From Nitrosarchaeum koreense MY1 (lineage in GTDB: Archaea; Thermoproteota; Nitrososphaeria; Nitrososphaerales; Nitrosopumilaceae), in the NCBI RefSeq assembly GCF_000220175.1, contig NZ_AFPU01000001.1, forward strand, positions 1,461,512 to 1,525,511: DNA of 64,000 bases, given 5' to 3'. How positions within the stretch are numbered: the stretch's first letter is position 1; each line of letters starts with the position of its first letter. The notes beneath the pieces were generated by a model. It did no database searches. It was not told the origin of the DNA and saw only the letters and a list, made by a program, of their open reading frames with translations. A program made the position numbers and the translations under genes. Below, in pieces: positions 60,267 to 64,000 of the stretch.

Positions 60267-60551
60267 CTAATATGGACTTTTGTCAGGAGATATTTTTGCT
60301 CGTCTTCCTTGATAAATCAATGCTAAAGCAAGAGCAAACATTACCAGTGCTGTTAAAGGAAAATTTTGTGGTGCTGGTAACACAAACAGATAGTATATTC
60401 CAAATCCAATGGATACGGTGGCTTGTGTCCATAGTTTAATCCATTTTGGAGTTTTAGTTACTCTACAAATGGCTTCAACAGTAAAGATACCAATTACTGG
60501 ATAAATAGTATAAAGAAGAAAATCAATTACATCGACTCCTGTGTGTGTCAT
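60267..60551 (-). CDS. Small three-helix membrane protein
   Basis: 94 residues with helices around FLLYTIYPVIGIFTVEAICR, LWTQATVSIGFGIYYLFVLP and FPLTALVMFALALALIYQGR, and a basic tail. It has no motif beyond hydrophobicity. It is convergent with the AN1 gene and in line with GINS, 30 bp downstream of it. Confidence 0.65.
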   Translation of the reverse strand: MTHTGVDVIDFLLYTIYPVIGIFTVEAICRVTKTPKWIKLWTQATVSIGFGIYYLFVLPAPQNFPLTALVMFALALALIYQGRRAKISPDKSPY

Positions 60552-60581
60552 AAATGAAAGTGATTAAGGTATAATTTTTAT

Positions 60582-61139
60582 CTAATCTTCCCAACGAACT
60601 TTGGTGGCAATATTTTTAGTAATTAATGCCTGAGCGTTTTCATATGGTATTGTTGCAATATCTTCAATTTTGAAAGGTCCATATTTCTCTAGATCAGCAC
60701 CTATGAGTTCATCTACCTCCTGAAGAAATCTTACAACAACAGTTTTAGTTTTATGATTTTGAGAGATAGATTCAAGAAATTTTGATTTTCCATTTATTGT
60801 TGCTGAAAGAATCATTTCAGCTCTTTCTCTTCGTTCTTCTTCTGCATCGAGGATAAATTTTTCTTCATCTAAAAGATTTTGAAAAGAAATATTACCTGAT
60901 TTAGAAATTTTTTCTAGTCTAATATTGATGAAAAGTGATGTTAGTTCTGTAGCAGTATCAATTATTACTTTTTTAATGTTATTTTCTACTCCATCAAATT
61001 CTTGTTTTTTCAAGTCACCAATAAAATCTGAAAGCTTCCTATAGAAATCAGGGTTGATTTCTTGTATAGAATCATTTTCAGTTTCTCGTAAGACTATATG
61101 GTGTAATTTGTTTAGATCTATTTCGTTTGTTTCTGACAT
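60582..61139 (-). CDS. GINS complex subunit Gins51-like (replication)
   Basis: 185 residues. The order of an A-domain (LNKLHHIVLRETENDSIQEI, then NPDFYRKLSDFIGDLK) followed by a C-terminal B-domain (VVRFLQEVDELIGADL, GPFKIEDIATIPYENAQALI) matches archaeal Gins51. It links the replicative MCM helicase to Cdc45/RecJ and polymerase. It diverges from glnA. Confidence 0.85.
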   Translation of the reverse strand: MSETNEIDLNKLHHIVLRETENDSIQEINPDFYRKLSDFIGDLKKQEFDGVENNIKKVIIDTATELTSLFINIRLEKISKSGNISFQNLLDEEKFILDAEEERRERAEMILSATINGKSKFLESISQNHKTKTVVVRFLQEVDELIGADLEKYGPFKIEDIATIPYENAQALITKNIATKVRWED

Positions 61140-61193
61140 TTCTTACCTAATCCTTAAATCTCGGATGTATTTGTGTTTGATTGAAGCATAAAA

Positions 61194-62654
61194 TTGCCCT
61201 ATAAAGTTAGTCATGGAAAAGCACTTCAAGTAACATATTCACCAGATGAAGTTTTTGCCAGAATTCAGCACGAAGGAATTCAGTTTATAGATCTTCAGTT
61301 TACTGGTCTTACTGGACGTTTTCATCATACTACTATTTCAGCCATAACATTTACCCCTGAACAAATGAGGGATGGATTACCAAAATTAGATGGATCATCG
61401 ATTATTGGTTTTACTAATGTTGATGATTCAGATCTTATTTTAAAACCAGATCCTAATACTTTTGCCATAATTCCATGGATGACTGAAAATAAAACGGCAA
61501 GGCTGCTATGTGATATCTATTGGGGCGGTAATAGGGGAAGATTGTCTAGGGATCCTCGAGGGATATCACAAAAAGCAGAAGAATATGTAAAAACTCAGGG
61601 TTTTGATTATAGTGCTTGGGGTCCAGAAGTAGAATTTTTTGTGTTTGATAGGGTACATTGGGATGTTCTGACTCCATACAAGGGTCAATCCTATTCAATT
61701 GAATCAAAAGAGGCGCCATGGAATAATGAAGGAAGTGGATATCCTATGGGTCTTCAAGAAGGATACTATCCAAGTACTCCTTCAGATACTTTGACTCCAT
61801 ATAGAAATGAATGTGTAAATATTTTGAATAATGATTTCGGCATACTATGTGATAATCATCATCACGAGGTAGCTACTGCTGGGCAATGTGAAATTGATAT
61901 CAAATATGATTACATGACAAATGCTGCTGATGCAGCCCAGTCTTACAAATATGTAATAAAAAATGTAGCACAGAAATATGGTAAAGTTGCAACTATGATG
62001 CCAAAACCTATTGCAATGGATGCAGGTTCTGGAATGCATGTTAATGTTAGTTTATGGAAAGGAAAAGAGAATGTGTTTTATGATCCTGATGATGCTGATG
62101 AATTAAGTCAAACTGCAAAATATTTTTGTGGTGGAATTATTAATCATGCAAAAGCATTATCTGCAATTTGTAATCCTACTACTAATTCATATCACAGACT
62201 TGTCCCAGGTTATGAAGCACCAGCTTATATCGCATGGAGTGCAGGTAATAGATCTGCTATAGTTAGAGTACCACAACATCTTAAAGGTAAAAATTATGCT
62301 AGCCTTAAGAGACTTGAATTTAGAGCTCCTGATCCTTCATCAAACCCATATCTGGTATTTGCTGCAGTAACTGCAGCTGGAATGGATGGAGTAAAAAAGA
62401 AAATGGATCCAGGTGATCAAGTTCGTGATGATATTTTTAAAATGACAAAATCAGATAGAGCTAAAAGAGGAATAGGAGTTTTACCAAAAAGTTTAGGCGA
62501 AGCAATAGATGAATTAGAAAGTGACAGAAAGTTCCTTCTTCCAATTTATACAAATGATGTCATTGATAAAATAATTGAGTTAGGAAAAAGAGATCAACGG
62601 GAAATTGCAATAAGACCACATCCTCATGAATTTTATCTGTATTTTGATATCTAA
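61194..62654 (+). CDS. glnA: Glutamine synthetase (GSI type)
   Basis: 486 residues from TTG 61194. N-terminal FIDLQFTGLTGRFHHTTI and LDGSSIIGF, then catalytic GPEVEFFVFDRVHWD, DNHHHEVATAGQCEIDIKYD and GSGMHVNVSLWKG, give the metal and glutamate sites. It assimilates ammonia into glutamine, central for an ammonia oxidiser. The C-terminal adenylylation region was not evaluated. It overlaps the convergent membrane gene by 4 bp. Confidence 0.97.
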   Translation: MPYKVSHGKALQVTYSPDEVFARIQHEGIQFIDLQFTGLTGRFHHTTISAITFTPEQMRDGLPKLDGSSIIGFTNVDDSDLILKPDPNTFAIIPWMTENKTARLLCDIYWGGNRGRLSRDPRGISQKAEEYVKTQGFDYSAWGPEVEFFVFDRVHWDVLTPYKGQSYSIESKEAPWNNEGSGYPMGLQEGYYPSTPSDTLTPYRNECVNILNNDFGILCDNHHHEVATAGQCEIDIKYDYMTNAADAAQSYKYVIKNVAQKYGKVATMMPKPIAMDAGSGMHVNVSLWKGKENVFYDPDDADELSQTAKYFCGGIINHAKALSAICNPTTNSYHRLVPGYEAPAYIAWSAGNRSAIVRVPQHLKGKNYASLKRLEFRAPDPSSNPYLVFAAVTAAGMDGVKKKMDPGDQVRDDIFKMTKSDRAKRGIGVLPKSLGEAIDELESDRKFLLPIYTNDVIDKIIELGKRDQREIAIRPHPHEFYLYFDI

Positions 62655-62929
62655 ACTCTTCCAGTAATTTGAAAAATATAAAATAATGAAATAAATATCA
62701 AAGTAAAACCTATACCAAGAAATATTATTCTCTTTTTCTCTGAAACGGCTGCTTTGTAAAGCAAAATACTACCTGCTAAGCCAACAAATAACACAATAAC
62801 TCCTATTACTACACTATCAAAACTTGTATGAGTAACTAATGGATGGAAAAATCCTGACAGTAATGCAAAAAATGCTATCAAATAAACATACTTGAATCCT
62901 GTTAGCATTTTTGATCTAGTCTTATTCAA
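62651..62929 (-). CDS. Small three-helix membrane protein
   Basis: 92 residues with three hydrophobic helices: KYVYLIAFFALLSGFFHPLV, SVVIGVIVLFVGLAGSILLY and IIFLGIGFTLIFISLFYIFQ. No functional motif is seen. It sits between glnA and the thermosome on the minus strand. No family is recognised. Confidence 0.65.
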   Translation of the reverse strand: MNKTRSKMLTGFKYVYLIAFFALLSGFFHPLVTHTSFDSVVIGVIVLFVGLAGSILLYKAAVSEKKRIIFLGIGFTLIFISLFYIFQITGRV

Positions 62930-62988
62930 TATGGTTTGTAAATATGATAATCAAATAAACTTTTGAAAAATAATTTTTATTAAAAAAT

Positions 62989-64000
62989 TTACATCATTCC
63001 GCCCATATCAGGCATTCCACCCATACCGCCCATTCCAGGCATTCCACCCATACCGCCCATTCCAGGCATTCCACCTTCTGCTCCTGGTGGTGGTCCTGCA
63101 GATTTTTGTGTGGCAATGACATCATCAATTCTAAGAATCATACAGGCTGCTTCTGCTGCTGCTGAAACAATCTGAAGTTTAACTGCTAAAGGTTCAATTA
63201 TATCACTTGATTTCATATTTCCGATTTTGCCTTTCATAACATCAATTCCAGTCCATTTTTCTCCTTTCATTTGTCTAGAACGAAGAACTGTTAGTGTATC
63301 AATTGGATCCATTCCAGCATTTTCTGAAAGTGTTAATGGAATTGATTCTAAAGAATCAGCAAATTTTTCAGCAGCGAGTTGTTCTCTACCTTCTAATGAT
63401 TTTGCCCAACTTCTTATCTTAGTTGCAGCATAAGTTTCAGGGGCACCGCCTCCTGCAACAATTTCTGGTTTTTCAATTACATCTTTTACTACCATTAGTG
63501 AATCATGAACCGAACGTTCAACCTCATCAACAACTCTTTGAGAGCCGCCACGAAGAAGTAAAGTAACAGATTTTGGATGCTTGCAGCCTTCAATGAATAC
63601 CCATTTGTCTTCTTCAATTTTTCTTTCCTCTACAAGTTGAGCATCTCCTAGATCTTTTTCAAATATATCATCAAGATTGTTTACTATTCTAGCACCAGTT
63701 GCTTTTGCAAGTTTTGTAAGATCACTTTCTTTGATTCTTCGAACTGCAATGATTCCTGCTTTTGCTAGATAGTGTTGAGCCATGTCATCAATTCCTTTTT
63801 GACATAATACTACATTTGCTCCAGAGCCAATTACTTTATCGACCATATTCTTTAACATTCTATTTTCCTCATCAAGAAATGATTTCAATTGTTGTGGATT
63901 TGAAATGTTAATTTTAGCATCGGTTTCGGTTTTACTGATTTCTAATGCTTTGTTAATTAAGGCTATTTTTGCATCAGAAATTTTTCTTGGCATTCCCCCA
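62989..64000 (-). CDS. Thermosome (group II chaperonin) subunit, 5' end cut by window
   Basis: 337 residues are visible, starting beyond 64000; the ATG at 63993 is internal because the frame continues upstream (GGM before PRKISDAKIAL). The apical and equatorial signatures are GGGAPETYAATKIRSWAKSL and WTGIDVMKGKIGNM. The C-terminus is the usual Gly/Met-rich tail. It folds cytosolic proteins in an ATP-driven double ring. The tail is encoded by a 27-bp tandem repeat. Confidence 0.96.
   Translation of the reverse strand, partial: GGMPRKISDAKIALINKALEISKTETDAKINISNPQQLKSFLDEENRMLKNMVDKVIGSGANVVLCQKGIDDMAQHYLAKAGIIAVRRIKESDLTKLAKATGARIVNNLDDIFEKDLGDAQLVEERKIEEDKWVFIEGCKHPKSVTLLLRGGSQRVVDEVERSVHDSLMVVKDVIEKPEIVAGGGAPETYAATKIRSWAKSLEGREQLAAEKFADSLESIPLTLSENAGMDPIDTLTVLRSRQMKGEKWTGIDVMKGKIGNMKSSDIIEPLAVKLQIVSAAAEAACMILRIDDVIATQKSAGPPPGAEGGMPGMGGMGGMPGMGGMGGMPDMGGMM
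63011..63075 (-). repeat. 27-bp tandem repeat coding the thermosome GGM tail
   Basis: The unit GGCATTCCACCCATACCGCC plus CATTCCA occurs at 63011-63037 and 63038-63064, with 11 bases of a third copy at 63065-63075. It encodes GGMPGMGGM units. The repeats are identical at the DNA level. Confidence 0.85.

Noticed and set aside
63011-63075. Tandem repeat as a CRISPR or VNTR locus
   Set aside because: The repeats lie inside the thermosome tail, are adjacent without spacers and encode the normal Gly/Met-rich C-terminus.
1-64000. Mobile elements, prophage or defence islands
   Set aside because: No transposase, integrase, restriction system or repeat array was seen; gene content is housekeeping and lineage-typical.

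Overview
The window is a densely packed, AT-rich stretch of an archaeal chromosome. It carries archaeal information-processing genes (PCNA, TFS, RpoL, a GINS subunit, aCPSF1/FttA, proteasome beta, thermosome) and glycerol-1-phosphate dehydrogenase for archaeal lipids. It also has the archaeal pantoate kinase/phosphopantothenate synthetase route to CoA, a SepF-like protein, a P-II protein, membrane-bound cupredoxins, and cobalamin genes including BluB. Together with many small zinc-binding and winged-helix proteins, this points to an ammonia-oxidising thaumarchaeon (Nitrososphaerota) of the Nitrosopumilus type. That assignment rests on gene content and protein resemblance, not on a marker tree. 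Genes lie 0-100 bp apart, ATG or TTG starts are common, and TATA boxes about 25-31 bp before start codons suggest many leaderless mRNAs.

Layout. 1-6160: a truncated PhoU-like regulator, then a CoA operon (pantoate kinase, phosphopantothenate synthetase, panB, coaBC) with a 53-codon ORF, a methyltransferase and a membrane protein. 6160-16410: an M24 peptidase, a PP-loop tRNA-thiolation-type enzyme, SepF, aCPSF1 with proteasome beta, egsA, an FKBP isomerase, a class V aminotransferase, an NMN adenylyltransferase, rtcA and a CopD-like protein. 16490-28080: an accessory-like zone of small secreted, zinc-binding and winged-helix proteins, with tRNA-Val(GAC), tRNA-Arg(CCU) carrying a D-loop intron, bluB, cyclophilin, a PfkB kinase, a dUTPase-like protein and an MtrA-like corrinoid protein overlapping a DegT aminotransferase.

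28170-41610: tyrS, cobJ, a repeat-containing secreted protein, the rpoL-tfs-pcn-aspartokinase run, two tandem paralogous microproteins, a tyrosine phosphatase, the AmmeMemoRadiSam radical SAM enzyme, a cyclase-fold hydrolase, a class V aminotransferase, an Asp-ligated ferredoxin behind a two-copy operator-like repeat, a membrane-anchored cupredoxin and a P-II protein. 41610-50490: a Cache-HAMP-nucleotidyl cyclase, a J-domain fusion protein, a cupredoxin-like gene broken by one TGA, a VIT1-type transporter, malate dehydrogenase, a winged-helix regulator with a palindromic operator candidate, a four-CBS protein and an APC permease. 50580-64000: prs-trm11-rnz-sirtuin, the UPF0201/UPF0200 pair, a tRNA-maturation run (thpR, cca, COG2112 kinase, tRNA-Pro), oxidoreductases, GINS, glutamine synthetase and a truncated thermosome subunit.

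I saw no rRNA, CRISPR array, insertion sequence, integrase or prophage. The points most worth following up are the MtrA-like protein, the J-domain/beta-repeat fusion, the tandem microproteins, the D-loop tRNA intron, the TGA-interrupted cupredoxin and three operator or hairpin candidates.
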